A DNA stretch of 64,000 nt from Pseudescherichia sp031998825 (GCF_031998825.1 NZ_DAMACX010000018.1:16632-80631), one strand, 5' to 3'; shown: positions 32,528 to 41,359, numbered from the stretch's first letter. The notes: a model not told the origin generated them from the sequence alone. Made by a program: numbers and translations.

Positions 32528-34723
32528 TTAGAAGTCGAAGGTGACGGAGGCGCGCACTTCACGGCCGCCGCCGAGGAAGGCGCTGGGTGAACCGCCGTCG
32601 CCGTCGGTACCCGACGGGAAGATAGAGGCCCAGTAATGCTCATCCGTGACGTTGTTCACCGCCACGCGCAGGGTGGTTGGGACGGTGCTGATACGCGTGG
32701 TGTAGCGGGTGCCGAGATCCAGGGTGGTGTAGCTGTCCGCCCACGAGGTGTTGGTGTCATTCGCCGCCCGCTTGCCGGTGTAGTGTAGATTGGCGCTGTA
32801 GACCCACTGCGGCTGCGACGGGAAGCTGTACTCCGCCAGCAGGTTGGCCTGCACCTTCGGCACGCCGACCACCCGCTTGTTGCTGGTGCTGTCGGAGACG
32901 GTATCTTTCAGCTGCGGATCGAGGAAGGTGACGCCGCTGTAGATATTCAGCCCCTGCCAGAGGTGGCCGGTAGCGGTCAGCTCCAGGCCATTGTTGACCT
33001 GATTCCCCTGCTCCTTGTAGACCATGTCGTTGGCATCGACGTAGGCAAAGGGGCGTTCGAGGCGGAACAGCGCTGCGCCAAGATTGAGATCGCCGAGGTC
33101 CGCCTTCAGGCCCGCTTCATACTGCTGGCTGCGATAGGGATCCAGCGTCTGGCCGGCGTTTTTGATCGTCGTCGTGCCGGTGCTGGTTGGCGCGGTGCCG
33201 CCCTGCTCCAGCGAGTCGGCGTAGCTGACGTAGGCCATCAGCGTCGGGGTGATTTTGTACATCAGGGCGACGTTCGGGCTTAAACCATCCTCGTTGATTT
33301 CGCTGGTCTGCTGCCCCTGGGCGTTGTAGTTCTGCGTCTGGAGCCAGCTCTGGCTCAGGTAGAACATCGCCGACCACTGCGGCGTGAGGGTCACCGTGTC
33401 GCCAAGGGTCACGCTCTGCTGGGTATTCTCGCTCGACTTATAGCGTGCGCCGCCGGTATTGATCCGCCCGTTGCCCGGCTCGCTCAGCGGTGACGGGTCG
33501 TACATGTTGGTGGTGCCCAGCTGCCAGGCCGTGCTTTTGCCTCGGGCGGCGTAGATCGACCAGACGTAGCCGGTAGTAGAGAGCGACAGATCGTGACCCA
33601 CGGTGCCGGTGTCGACGTGGCCGTTAAGGGTCGTGGTGTTGCTCAGCACGCGGAAGCGGCCCGCCGCGCTGGAGTCGCTGATTGAGCGCTTGATATCACC
33701 GCTGTCGTTAAGAATGGTGCTGGAGACGGAGCGCATGGCGCGGTCCGCCTGCTGCCAGCCGACGCCCGTCGTCAGGGACCAGTCATCGTTAAGATAGTGG
33801 ATGAGGCGGGTGCTGAGGGTATCGGTAGTCAGATCGTTACCCGCCGTACTGAGGGCGAGGTTGTTATCTTTCGGATCCGGCGCCGAGGGGAGCTTAATCC
33901 CCGGCCCGTAGCTGAAGCTGCCCGGATAGCCCTTCTGTACGAATTCATAGTGGCTGGCATCAAGCTGTAGCTGAGTACCCGGCTGGATATTCCAGTCCAG
34001 CGCCACGGACGCCAGCTTGCGGCGCAGGGTGCTGTCGGCGACGTTGCCCTCGCCCTCTTCATCCAGCAGATTGACGCGGTAGCCGAAGCGTTTATCGTCG
34101 TCGAGATGGCCGCCCAGATCGACGTGGCCGTTGACCGCGCTGCGGCTCTGGTAGCCGAGGGTGACGCGGTTCAGGGTCTGCTCTGTGGGACGTTTGGCAA
34201 CAAAGTTAAACTGCCCCGCCGGGCTGGCCGGGCCGTAGAGCGCTCCGGTCAGGCTGTTGAGCACGTCGAGGCGCTCCAGCATCTCTACCGGGAAGGCGGT
34301 GGTAGAGACGACGTTCAGCCCGTCGAGACGGCTGTTAGCCACCACGCTGCCCTGCATCCCGCGGCTCTGTGGACGGCCGACGTCCATGCCGCCGCGAGCC
34401 TGCATCTGGGTGCTGGGAGAGTACTTCAGCAGCTCGCTGACGCTTTTGGCCTGCTGGTTATCGATCATCTCCCGCGTCACGGTGGTAGTGGAGTATGGCG
34501 TCTCTACCCAGGAGCGGTTACCCAGCGGACCGAGGTCGATATCTGAGGTTTTAAAGCCCGCGCCCGCCGGGGCGGCAGAGCGAGCGGCACTGTTCCCGGT
34601 GACGACGATCTGCTCTTCAGATTCATGTGATGTATCAGTAATGGCATCTGCCGCGCGGGCGCTGAGTGATGCGAGGGGGGTGATAAGCGGCAAGACCACT
34701 GCCATTTTTATGCTGTTATTCAT
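32528..34723 (-). CDS. TonB-dependent siderophore receptor
   Basis: This 731-residue outer-membrane receptor has a signal peptide (cleavage after SARA), a TonB-box-like EEQIVVTGN at the mature N-terminus, a plug domain (about 60-170, with SVSELLKYSPSTQMQ and LTGALYGPASPAGQFNFVAK), and a 22-strand barrel ending in RASVTFDF with the terminal Phe needed for insertion. It is of the FhuA/FoxA-like siderophore-receptor class (TIGR01783-type layout). It leads an operon with a complete FecBCD transporter. I see no convincing Fur box upstream. The ligand is unknown. Confidence 0.92.
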   Translation of the reverse strand: MNNSIKMAVVLPLITPLASLSARAADAITDTSHESEEQIVVTGNSAARSAAPAGAGFKTSDIDLGPLGNRSWVETPYSTTTVTREMIDNQQAKSVSELLKYSPSTQMQARGGMDVGRPQSRGMQGSVVANSRLDGLNVVSTTAFPVEMLERLDVLNSLTGALYGPASPAGQFNFVAKRPTEQTLNRVTLGYQSRSAVNGHVDLGGHLDDDKRFGYRVNLLDEEGEGNVADSTLRRKLASVALDWNIQPGTQLQLDASHYEFVQKGYPGSFSYGPGIKLPSAPDPKDNNLALSTAGNDLTTDTLSTRLIHYLNDDWSLTTGVGWQQADRAMRSVSSTILNDSGDIKRSISDSSAAGRFRVLSNTTTLNGHVDTGTVGHDLSLSTTGYVWSIYAARGKSTAWQLGTTNMYDPSPLSEPGNGRINTGGARYKSSENTQQSVTLGDTVTLTPQWSAMFYLSQSWLQTQNYNAQGQQTSEINEDGLSPNVALMYKITPTLMAYVSYADSLEQGGTAPTSTGTTTIKNAGQTLDPYRSQQYEAGLKADLGDLNLGAALFRLERPFAYVDANDMVYKEQGNQVNNGLELTATGHLWQGLNIYSGVTFLDPQLKDTVSDSTSNKRVVGVPKVQANLLAEYSFPSQPQWVYSANLHYTGKRAANDTNTSWADSYTTLDLGTRYTTRISTVPTTLRVAVNNVTDEHYWASIFPSGTDGDGGSPSAFLGGGREVRASVTFDF

Positions 34724-34915
34724 TAAACTGCCATCGTTATGTAAAGTTTTATATTACGGTTGGCATGGTAGTACAAAGTTGATTTGGATCACAGCTATTC
34801 ATGATATGAATGTATGTAACCCTTTGTGATTAATGGGATTTAGTTGGGGAGGGTGATGATTACGCAGGGAAAGCAGAGAGGGTGAGCCCCTCTCGATGTG
34901 TCGGATCCAGGCTGG

Positions 34916-36157
34916 TTAAACGCTCGCCAGGGCAGTCACCGCATAGCTAAACGCCGTAATGGCCTGCGCGACGTCGTCACTCTCCACCGACTCCGCCGGA
35001 TGGTGGCTGATACCACTCTTGCAGCGCACAAAGAGCATCCCTACCGGCCAGCGTTCGGCCATGGCGATGGCGTCATGCCCGGCTCCGCTGGGCAGCGACA
35101 GCGACGCACCCTGCGTCTGGTGTACCGCATCGGTAAGCAGGCTCTGTAGACGTAGATCGCAAGGGGTAGCGGCGATGCGGTAGAACTCCTCGGCGCTGAA
35201 CGTCAGCCCCCGGCGGGCGACGATAGCCTGCGCCAGGGTCAGCAGCTCATCCAGCAAGGCATCCAGCGGCGCGTCCTGCGGCCCGCGAATATCCAGCGAC
35301 AGCATCACCTCGCCAGGAATAACGTTGACCGCTCCCGGCAGGCAACCCAGCGTGCCTACCGTGGCAACCAGGTTGCCGCCCCGTTCACGGGTGGTGCTCT
35401 CTACAGCCACCATCCACTCGGCGGCGGCGGCCAGAGCATCTTTACGCTGAGCCATCGGCACGGTGCCCGCATGGCCCGCCTCGCCGATAAAGCGGCAGTT
35501 CAGGCGGCGCGCGCCGTTGATCGCCTCAACGACCCCCAGCGCCAGCCCCGCCTGCTCCAGACAGGGCCCCTGCTCGATATGCAGCTCCAGATAGGCGGCA
35601 ATTTCTTCTCTACGACGTGCTGCCTGCGCAATGCGGGCCGGATCCAGCCCGGCCAACACCATCGCCTGCGCCACGCTCACGCCGCTGGCATCGCTCTGCG
35701 TCAGCCACTGCGCCGGCCATGTCCCCGTCAGGCCACGGCTGCCGAGCAGGGTGATGCCAAACCGCGTCCCCTCCTCATCGCAAAAACCCACGATCTCAAT
35801 CGCCTTCGCCAGCCGCTGCCCCTGCCGGTGCAGGCTCTGCACCACCTCAATGGCCGTCAGCACCCCGAGCATGCCGTCATAGCGTCCGGCGTTGCGCACG
35901 GTATCCAGATGCGAGCCTAACAGAACTGCCGGAGCCCCCTCCTGCTCGCCCTCGTAGCGGCCGCAGATATTGCCCACGCTATCCTGCCAGACGATCATTC
36001 CGGCCTCCGCCATCCACTGCGCTACCCGCTGGTTGGCCAGCAGATGCTGGGGGGAGAGGTAGATCCGGGTCAGGGCATCCGGGGTTTCGCTGATGGCGGC
36101 CAGCTCATCCGCGCGGGCCATCACCCGCTCCGCCTGCTGGCGTGCTGGCTGGCTCAT
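34916..36157 (-). CDS. hpxK: allantoate amidohydrolase HpxK
   Basis: HpxK hydrolyses allantoate to ureidoglycine, CO2 and ammonia. The 413-residue protein is an M20/AllC-type metallohydrolase: LGSHLDTVRNAGRYDGMLGV (about 77-96) contains the His and Asp metal ligands, FCDEEGTRFG gives the catalytic Glu pair, LELHIEQGPCLE the next His, and GAGHDAIAMA the last His. The start ATG 36157 overlaps the hpxJ stop by ATGA. It is the last gene of hpxFGHIJK. Confidence 0.94.
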   Translation of the reverse strand: MSQPARQQAERVMARADELAAISETPDALTRIYLSPQHLLANQRVAQWMAEAGMIVWQDSVGNICGRYEGEQEGAPAVLLGSHLDTVRNAGRYDGMLGVLTAIEVVQSLHRQGQRLAKAIEIVGFCDEEGTRFGITLLGSRGLTGTWPAQWLTQSDASGVSVAQAMVLAGLDPARIAQAARRREEIAAYLELHIEQGPCLEQAGLALGVVEAINGARRLNCRFIGEAGHAGTVPMAQRKDALAAAAEWMVAVESTTRERGGNLVATVGTLGCLPGAVNVIPGEVMLSLDIRGPQDAPLDALLDELLTLAQAIVARRGLTFSAEEFYRIAATPCDLRLQSLLTDAVHQTQGASLSLPSGAGHDAIAMAERWPVGMLFVRCKSGISHHPAESVESDDVAQAITAFSYAVTALASV

Positions 36158-37395
36158 AGCGGACGCTCTCTGTGATAGCGATCCCACGCCGCCTGCATGG
36201 CTGCACCCTGAACAGTAGAGAACTTGAGATAGTTAAGCACCGACTCCAGCGCGCTCAGGGTGGTCATCACGCAATCTTTGCGGGCGTTATAGCCCATGGT
36301 GCCGATGCGCCATACCTTGCCATGCAGCGGGCCAAAGGAGGTGCCGATCTCAATGCCGAAATCCTCCAGCATCAGCTTGCGCAGCTGGTCGCCGTTGATC
36401 CCCTGCGGGATCGCTACGCCCAGTACGTTGTTCATCTTGTGCTTCAGGTCGCCGAAGGTCTCCAGCCCCATCGCCTGGATGCCCGCCAGCAGCGCCTCGC
36501 CGTGCAGCTTATGGCGGGCGATGCCGTTATCCAGCCCCTCCTGGAGGATCAGGCGCGCGCACTCCCGAGCGGCAAACAGCGCCGAGGTGGCTTCGGTGTG
36601 ATGGTTCAGGCGCTCCGGCCCCCAGTAGTCCATCACCATGCCGAGGTCGAAGTAGTTGGAGTAGATCATCTCCTCATCACCGTCGCGATGGTCAGCAGTA
36701 CGGATCCCCTCCTCGACGCATTTGCGGCGGCGGATAACCTCCTCCATGCGTGGGCTGAGGGTGATGGGTGAGGTGCCGGACGGGCCGCCGAGGCACTTCT
36801 GCATCCCCGCCGAGACCGCGTCCAGCCCCCAGGCATCGCTCTCCAGGGCGTTGCCCCCCAGCGAGGCGGTGGCGTCGGTATAGAACAGCACGTCGTGACG
36901 GCGGCAGATATCTCCCAGCTCGGCGAGCGGCTGGAGCATGGTGGTGGAGGTATCACCCTGCACCGTCAGCAGCAGGCGCGGGCGCACCCGCTTGATGGCG
37001 TCCTCGATCTGGTCGGGGGTAAAGACCTCGCCCCACGGCACCTCAATGGTATGCACCTCTGCCCGGCAGCGGCGGGCGATCTCACACAGCAGATGACCAA
37101 AGCGGCCAAATACCGGCACCAGCACTTTGTCACCGGGACGGATCGCCGAGACCAGGATAGCCTCAATTCCCGCCCGCGAGGTGCCGTCCACCAGCATCGT
37201 CCAGCGGTTGTCGGTGCGGAACACGCCGCGATAGAGGGCCATCACCTCATTCATGTAGTGGGTCATAGCCGGATCGTACTGGCCGACAAGCTGGCTCGAC
37301 ATGGCGCGCAGCACGCGCGGATCGGCGTTGATGGGCCCCGGCCCCATCAGCAGGCGCTGGGGTGGATTGATTTGCGAAAATTGCGCGATATCCAT
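36154..37395 (-). CDS. hpxJ: ureidoglycine-glyoxylate aminotransferase HpxJ
   Basis: HpxJ is a PLP enzyme that transfers the amino group of ureidoglycine to glyoxylate, giving oxalurate and glycine. The 413-residue product has class V aminotransferase features like alanine-glyoxylate transaminase: RLLMGPGPINADPRVLRAM at the N-terminus, YTDATASLGGNALESD with the PLP-ring Asp, AVSAGMQKCLGGPSG with the PLP lysine (about residue 200), and the C-terminal WRIGTMGYNA. This step separates the pathway from the AllC/AllA/AllD route of E. coli. hpxI is 13 bases downstream-to-upstream in the same operon. Confidence 0.95.
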   Translation of the reverse strand: MDIAQFSQINPPQRLLMGPGPINADPRVLRAMSSQLVGQYDPAMTHYMNEVMALYRGVFRTDNRWTMLVDGTSRAGIEAILVSAIRPGDKVLVPVFGRFGHLLCEIARRCRAEVHTIEVPWGEVFTPDQIEDAIKRVRPRLLLTVQGDTSTTMLQPLAELGDICRRHDVLFYTDATASLGGNALESDAWGLDAVSAGMQKCLGGPSGTSPITLSPRMEEVIRRRKCVEEGIRTADHRDGDEEMIYSNYFDLGMVMDYWGPERLNHHTEATSALFAARECARLILQEGLDNGIARHKLHGEALLAGIQAMGLETFGDLKHKMNNVLGVAIPQGINGDQLRKLMLEDFGIEIGTSFGPLHGKVWRIGTMGYNARKDCVMTTLSALESVLNYLKFSTVQGAAMQAAWDRYHRERPL

Positions 37396-37408
37396 TTTTA
37401 AGTCCTTA

Positions 37409-38146
37409 TTAGTTGAGGCCGCGTACGGAGGAGATAAACTGTTTCAGCTCGGTGGTCTGCGGATCGGCGAACAGCGCTTTGCTGTCGCCCTGCTCCCACA
37501 CCTTCCCCTGATGCATAAACACCACGCGGTCGCCCACTTCGCGGGCAAAATTCATTTCATGCGTCACCAGAATCAGCGTCATCCCCTCTGCTGCCAGCTG
37601 CTCCAGCACCTTGAGCACCTCGCCCACCAGCTCCGGATCGAGCGCCGAGGTGATCTCGTCGCAGAGTAACACCTTCGGCGACATCGCCAGCGCACGGGCA
37701 ATCGCCACGCGCTGCTGCTGGCCGCCGGAGAGGCTGGAGGGGTAGTAGTCCAGCCGGTCGCCCAGCCCCACCTTCTCCAGCATCTTTTGCGCCAGCTCGC
37801 GGCACTCGGCGGCGCTCTTTTTCAGCACCCGGCGCGGGGCCAGCATCACGTTCTCCAGCGCCGTCATGTGCGGGAACAGGTTGAAGTTCTGGAACACCAT
37901 GCCGATGGAGCGGCTGATCTCCCGCGCCTGTGAATCCCGATCGGTGATGGTCATGCCGCCCAGCTTGATGCTCCCCTCCTGGTAACCCTCCAGGCCGTTG
38001 ATGCAGCGCAGCAGCGTGCTTTTACCCGATCCGCTGCGGCCGATAATAGAGATCACCTCGCCCATATCGATATCCAGATCGACGCCCTTAAGCACGTGGT
38101 TATCACCGTAGTACTTCTGCATCTGATTAATGGTGATGAGAGGCAT
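37409..38146 (-). CDS. hpxI: amino-acid-type ABC transporter ATP-binding protein HpxI
   Basis: The 245-residue ATPase of the polar amino acid uptake class (GlnQ/HisP-like) has Walker A GRSGSGKSTLLRCINGLE, Q-loop VFQNFNLFPHMT, signature LSGGQQQRVAIARAL and Walker B VLLCDEITSALDPELVGEV. ATG 38146 is used; it overlaps hpxH by 20 bases. With HpxF, HpxG and HpxH it forms an importer for a purine-breakdown intermediate such as allantoate or oxalurate; the cargo is inferred from the operon. Confidence 0.93.
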   Translation of the reverse strand: MPLITINQMQKYYGDNHVLKGVDLDIDMGEVISIIGRSGSGKSTLLRCINGLEGYQEGSIKLGGMTITDRDSQAREISRSIGMVFQNFNLFPHMTALENVMLAPRRVLKKSAAECRELAQKMLEKVGLGDRLDYYPSSLSGGQQQRVAIARALAMSPKVLLCDEITSALDPELVGEVLKVLEQLAAEGMTLILVTHEMNFAREVGDRVVFMHQGKVWEQGDSKALFADPQTTELKQFISSVRGLN

Positions 38147-38786
38147 TGAATTTATTCTCCAGATAGCGGCTGTAGCGGGACAGCGGGTAGCACAGAATGA
38201 AGTAGCCCAGCGCCACCAGCGCAAAGACTTTAAATGGCTGATAGGTGACGTTGGTCAGCATCGTCCCGGCCTTGGTCAGGTCGACGAAGCCGATGATTGA
38301 CGCCAGCGCCGTGCCTTTGATCACCTGCACGGCAAAGCCCACCGTCGGGGCAATGGCAATGCGTAGCGCCTGCGGGGCGACCACCCGCCAGAGGGTCTGG
38401 CCAAAGCTCAGCCCCAGGCAGCGTGACGCTTCCCACTGCCCTTTCGGCAGGGCGCGAATGCTGCCAAACCAGATATCGAGCAAGAAAGCGCTGGTATAGA
38501 GCGTCAGCGCTAGCGAGGCCGCCGTCCAGGGTGAGACGTCGATACCAAACATCGCCACGCCGAAGAAGGCCAGAAACAGCTGCATCAGCAGCGGTGTCCC
38601 CTGGAACAGCTCGACATAGCCGCGGATCAGGCGCTTCACCTGCCGCCCGCCGGTCAGGCGCAGCAGCAGGAGCGGCAGCGTCACCAGCGCGCCGCCGGTA
38701 AACGCCACCAGCGAGAGCAGCACCGTCCAGCGCCCGGCCAGCAGCAGGTTGCGGATAATGTCCCAGTCGGTAAAGGTGTTCATCAT
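38127..38786 (-). CDS. hpxH: amino-acid-type ABC transporter permease HpxH
   Basis: The 219-residue permease of the HisM/GlnP type has four or five helices and the EAA-type loop GQWEASRCLGLSFGQTLWRV. It has the family block GYVELFQGTPLLMQLFL near residue 60. The start overlaps the hpxG stop by ATGA. It pairs with HpxG, which is the usual two-permease arrangement of this transporter class. Confidence 0.92.
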   Translation of the reverse strand: MMNTFTDWDIIRNLLLAGRWTVLLSLVAFTGGALVTLPLLLLRLTGGRQVKRLIRGYVELFQGTPLLMQLFLAFFGVAMFGIDVSPWTAASLALTLYTSAFLLDIWFGSIRALPKGQWEASRCLGLSFGQTLWRVVAPQALRIAIAPTVGFAVQVIKGTALASIIGFVDLTKAGTMLTNVTYQPFKVFALVALGYFILCYPLSRYSRYLENKFNASHHH

Positions 38787-39448
38787 GCCTGCACTCCCAG
38801 CCATCTCCGCCCCGCCGCCAGCAGCAGCTGGCGCATGGCGATCGACAGAATTAAGTAGATCCCAGCCGTGACCAGATAGACCTCGAAGCTCAGAAAGGTC
38901 CGGGACTGGATCAGGTTGGCGGCAAAGGTCAGCTCCTCATATGAGACCTGCGATACCACCGACGATCCCAGCATGACGATGATGCACTGGCTGACCAGCG
39001 CCGGGTAGATACGCTGTAGCGCGGGCGGCAGCACGATGCGGATAAAGGTCTGGACGCGGGTCAGGCCCAGCACCCGCCCTGCCTCCCACTGCCCCTTCGG
39101 GGTAACCTGGATCCCGGCACGTACGATCTCGGTGCTGTAGGCCCCCAGGTTGACCACCATCGCCAGCAGCGCAGCCTCTCCCGCCGTCATTTTGAGGCCC
39201 ATATTGGGCAGGCCAAAAACAATAAAGAACAGCTGTACGACAAAGGGCGTATTGCGGATCAGCTCCACGTACGCACCCCAGATGCGGCTGAGCCACGACG
39301 GACGGCCGCTGCGAATGGCGGCTCCGAGAATACCCAACGCCAGGCCTCCCGCCGTCGCCATCACCGTGAGTTGTACGGTGATCCACAGTCCCGCCAGCAG
39401 CTCGGGCCAGTGCGGCCAGAGCTCAGAAAAGTGAAGTTGTTCAGTCAT
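38783..39448 (-). CDS. hpxG: amino-acid-type ABC transporter permease HpxG
   Basis: This 221-residue permease resembles HisQ/GlnP: LWITVQLTVMATAGGLALG in the first helix, YVELIRNTPFVVQLFFIVFG, and the cytoplasmic loop KGQWEAGRVLGLTRVQTFIR carrying the EAG-x3-G element. It lies nine bases after hpxF and overlaps hpxH. Function follows from its operon partners. Confidence 0.92.
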   Translation of the reverse strand: MTEQLHFSELWPHWPELLAGLWITVQLTVMATAGGLALGILGAAIRSGRPSWLSRIWGAYVELIRNTPFVVQLFFIVFGLPNMGLKMTAGEAALLAMVVNLGAYSTEIVRAGIQVTPKGQWEAGRVLGLTRVQTFIRIVLPPALQRIYPALVSQCIIVMLGSSVVSQVSYEELTFAANLIQSRTFLSFEVYLVTAGIYLILSIAMRQLLLAAGRRWLGVQA

Positions 39449-39457
39449 TAACCGGCC

Positions 39458-40243
39458 TTACACGCCAAGGCTTGCCGGCAGCGGGGCTTTCATCCACTGC
39501 TCAGAGAGTTTGTTCAGGGTGCCATCCTTCACGCCCTGCTCGATCAGCGCGTCAACCTTCGCCTTCAGCGCCGGCTCGTTCTTCTTCAGGCCAATAAAAC
39601 AGGGTGAATCTTTCAGCATAAAGCTCGGCACCGGCGCTTTGTCCGCGTTTTGCCGGGAGATGGCCGCCACGACGAGGTTGCCGGTAGCAACGTACTCTAC
39701 CTGGCCCGAGAGATACGCTGACAGGGTGGTGTTGTTATCCTCGTAGCGCTTCACCTGCGCCTCTTTCGGTGCAATGCCGGTCAGCACCATATCTTCGACC
39801 GCACCGCGGGTGACGCCGATGGTTTTACCGCTCAGCCCTGCGGCGTCCTTCAGCTCAGCGCCTTTTGGACCGAAGACCCCAAGGAAGAAAGGCGCGTAGG
39901 CACGGCTGAAATCAATCACCTTTTCACGCTCGGCGTTTTTACCGAGGCTGGAGATCACCAGATCCACCTTGTCCGTTTGCAGATAGGGCACCCGGTTGGC
40001 GCTGGTTACGGGAACCAGCTGCAGCTTGAGCTTCATCTCTTTGGCAAGGTAGCGCGCCATATCGATGTCGTAGCCCTGGGGCTGGAGATCGGTCCCTACC
40101 GAGCCAAAGGGCGGGAAGTCTTGCGGAACAGCGACACGAAGCGTGCCGCGTTTCTCAATATCCTGTAGCTGGTCGGCCTGCGCTGCCGACAGGTGAGTTA
40201 ACAGAACAGCGGCCCCGGCCAGTGCGATCAACAGTTTTTTCAT
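39458..40243 (-). CDS. hpxF: periplasmic amino-acid-type binding protein HpxF
   Basis: The 261-residue class II binding protein (SBP_bac_3) has a signal peptide (MKKLLIALAGAAVLLTHLSA, cleavage after AQA). The mature fold shows GTLRVAVPQDFPPFGSVG, QGYDIDMARYLAKEM, DKVDLVISSLGKNAEREK and GKTIGVTRGAVED, the standard contacts of polar amino acid binders. It is the first gene of hpxFGHIJK; a near-perfect sigma54 promoter stands about 50 bases upstream. It presumably captures allantoate or a related ureide. Confidence 0.93.
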   Translation of the reverse strand: MKKLLIALAGAAVLLTHLSAAQADQLQDIEKRGTLRVAVPQDFPPFGSVGTDLQPQGYDIDMARYLAKEMKLKLQLVPVTSANRVPYLQTDKVDLVISSLGKNAEREKVIDFSRAYAPFFLGVFGPKGAELKDAAGLSGKTIGVTRGAVEDMVLTGIAPKEAQVKRYEDNNTTLSAYLSGQVEYVATGNLVVAAISRQNADKAPVPSFMLKDSPCFIGLKKNEPALKAKVDALIEQGVKDGTLNKLSEQWMKAPLPASLGV

Positions 40244-40266
40244 GGTGTTTACCCGTTACGTTAGCA

Positions 40267-40277
40267 TGAAACAAAAG
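40267..40277. promoter_or_regulatory. TGAAACAAAAG motif at the hpxF start region (possible HpxU site)
   Basis: TGAAACAAAAG lies between the predicted transcription start of hpxF and its start codon. Its exact reverse complement recurs at 41277-41287 between hpxU and hpxW, so it is a candidate operator for the RpiR-type HpxU. Confidence 0.5.
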
Positions 40278-40294
40278 ATTCTATAAATAGACTT

Positions 40295-40312
40295 TTGCAA
40301 CTAATGTGCCAG
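40295..40312 (-). promoter_or_regulatory. sigma54 (-24/-12) promoter of hpxFGHIJK
   Basis: The minus strand reads CTGGCACATTAGTTGCAA, a perfect match to TGGCAC-N5-TTGCA with the invariant GG and GC ten bases apart. The start would be near 40285, leaving a leader of about 40 bases. Confidence 0.85.
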
Positions 40313-40386
40313 GTACGGATAACCGGTAAATCAGCGGTAACTGCTTAAACAACCATCAGAAACGAGAAGGTAAGCTGCGCCTGAAC

Positions 40387-40401
40387 GCACCAAAACAGTG
40401 C
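40387..40401. promoter_or_regulatory. NtrC-like enhancer site upstream of hpxF
   Basis: GCACCAAAACAGTGC keeps both outer GCAC/GTGC halves of the NtrC consensus GCACYA-N3-TGGTGC. Its centre is about 109 bases upstream of the predicted hpxF start. A second half-site TGGTGC is at 40414-40419. Confidence 0.6.
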
Positions 40402-40423
40402 CAAACCCCAGCATGGTGCCCCA

Positions 40424-41263
40424 TTATCGCTGCTCCAGCTCGTCCAGCTGCTGATAGAGGGTGGCGATGTTGTGAATGCGCGGCCGCCCCTTATCGAGAA
40501 TTTCATGCAAAAAGGCATTGGCCAGCAGGTTGATCAGGCTATTTACCGCCGCGTAGCTGTCATAGGCAGAGACGCTGTCCAGCGGGGTGCAGAGCTGCCA
40601 GCGCGCCAGCGGCAGCAGGCCGTGCGCCTGCGGCTCGCACATCAGCACCACCGGGACGTTGTCGGCCTGCAGCTGCTGGAGCAGCGGGCGGATAATGCGC
40701 GGGCGGCGGCGAAACGCCATCACAATCACCAGATCGTCGGGAGTGAGATCCACCAGCTCCTCGCTCAGACTCTGCCCCGGCTGCGGCAGAACCAGTACCT
40801 GGCCGCGGGCCTGCAACAGCTGCTGGCGCAGGTGCAGCGCTGCCGGATAGGCGTTACGCATGCCGATAATCACAATTCGTCGGGCGGTGACCATGGCGGC
40901 GATCGTCTCGGCAAACTGCTGTGGGTCCAGGGCGTTGACCCACTGGGTCAGGTTCGCCATCTCCTGCTTATAGTGGCGGGCCAGCAGTGTGTTGCCCTGC
41001 ACCGCATCTCGGTTATCGGTCAGCGGCATGCCGCTCTGGCGCAGGGTACGCAGCTCGTCGCGCATGTCCTTATACTTCTCGTATCCCAGGCGCTTAAACA
41101 GGCGGCTCACCGTCGCCTTCGATACCCCGCTAAGCTGCGCCAGCTCGGCGCTGTTGTAGCCGATCAGATCGTCAAAGTGATCGAAAATAAAGTTCGCCAC
41201 CCGCTGCTCCTGGGGTGATAGCGACGCATATTGTCCTTTCAGGCGTTCATCAAGCTGTTCCAT
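40424..41263 (-). CDS. hpxU: RpiR-family transcriptional regulator HpxU
   Basis: The 279-residue regulator has an N-terminal HTH_6 domain (about 1-77, with SAELAQLSGVSKATVSRLFK) and a C-terminal SIS domain (about 120-260: IVIIGMRNAYPAALHLRQQL), which normally binds a phosphosugar or similar ligand. It lies between the hpxF and hpxW operons, divergent from hpxW. Repeated TGAAAC motifs at both promoters make these the likely targets. hpxU is the symbol I recall for this position in Klebsiella. Confidence 0.85.
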   Translation of the reverse strand: MEQLDERLKGQYASLSPQEQRVANFIFDHFDDLIGYNSAELAQLSGVSKATVSRLFKRLGYEKYKDMRDELRTLRQSGMPLTDNRDAVQGNTLLARHYKQEMANLTQWVNALDPQQFAETIAAMVTARRIVIIGMRNAYPAALHLRQQLLQARGQVLVLPQPGQSLSEELVDLTPDDLVIVMAFRRRPRIIRPLLQQLQADNVPVVLMCEPQAHGLLPLARWQLCTPLDSVSAYDSYAAVNSLINLLANAFLHEILDKGRPRIHNIATLYQQLDELEQR

Positions 41264-41276
41264 AGGGCCTCTGTAA

Positions 41277-41287
41277 CTTTTGTTTCA
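41277..41287. promoter_or_regulatory. CTTTTGTTTCA motif in the hpxU-hpxW region
   Basis: This is the reverse complement of TGAAACAAAAG found before hpxF. It lies 14 bases before the hpxU start, a position suited to autoregulation. Confidence 0.45.
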
Positions 41288-41321
41288 TTACATTCTACCT
41301 TTCATTATACGTGCCAGTTTA

Positions 41322-41339
41322 CTGAAACTTTTCTTTCAG
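41322..41339. promoter_or_regulatory. inverted repeat upstream of the hpxW promoter (possible HpxU operator)
   Basis: CTGAAACTTTTCTTTCAG has perfect 6-bp arms (CTGAAA/TTTCAG) around a 6-base spacer. It directly abuts the -24 element of the hpxW promoter and shares TGAAAC with the motifs at 40267 and 41277. Confidence 0.6.
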
Positions 41340-41341
41340 AA

Positions 41342-41359
41342 CTGGAACAGCTTTTGCAG
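41342..41359 (+). promoter_or_regulatory. sigma54 promoter of hpxWXYZ
   Basis: CTGGAACAGCTTTTGCAG matches TGGCAC-N5-TTGCA with one change (C to A) and keeps GG-N10-GC. The predicted start near 41369 gives a 25-base leader to hpxW. Confidence 0.75.

Noticed and set aside
34778..34793. CRP-like GTTGATTTGGATCACA before the TonB receptor
   Set aside because: Only one half-site is good (TCACA); too weak to annotate.
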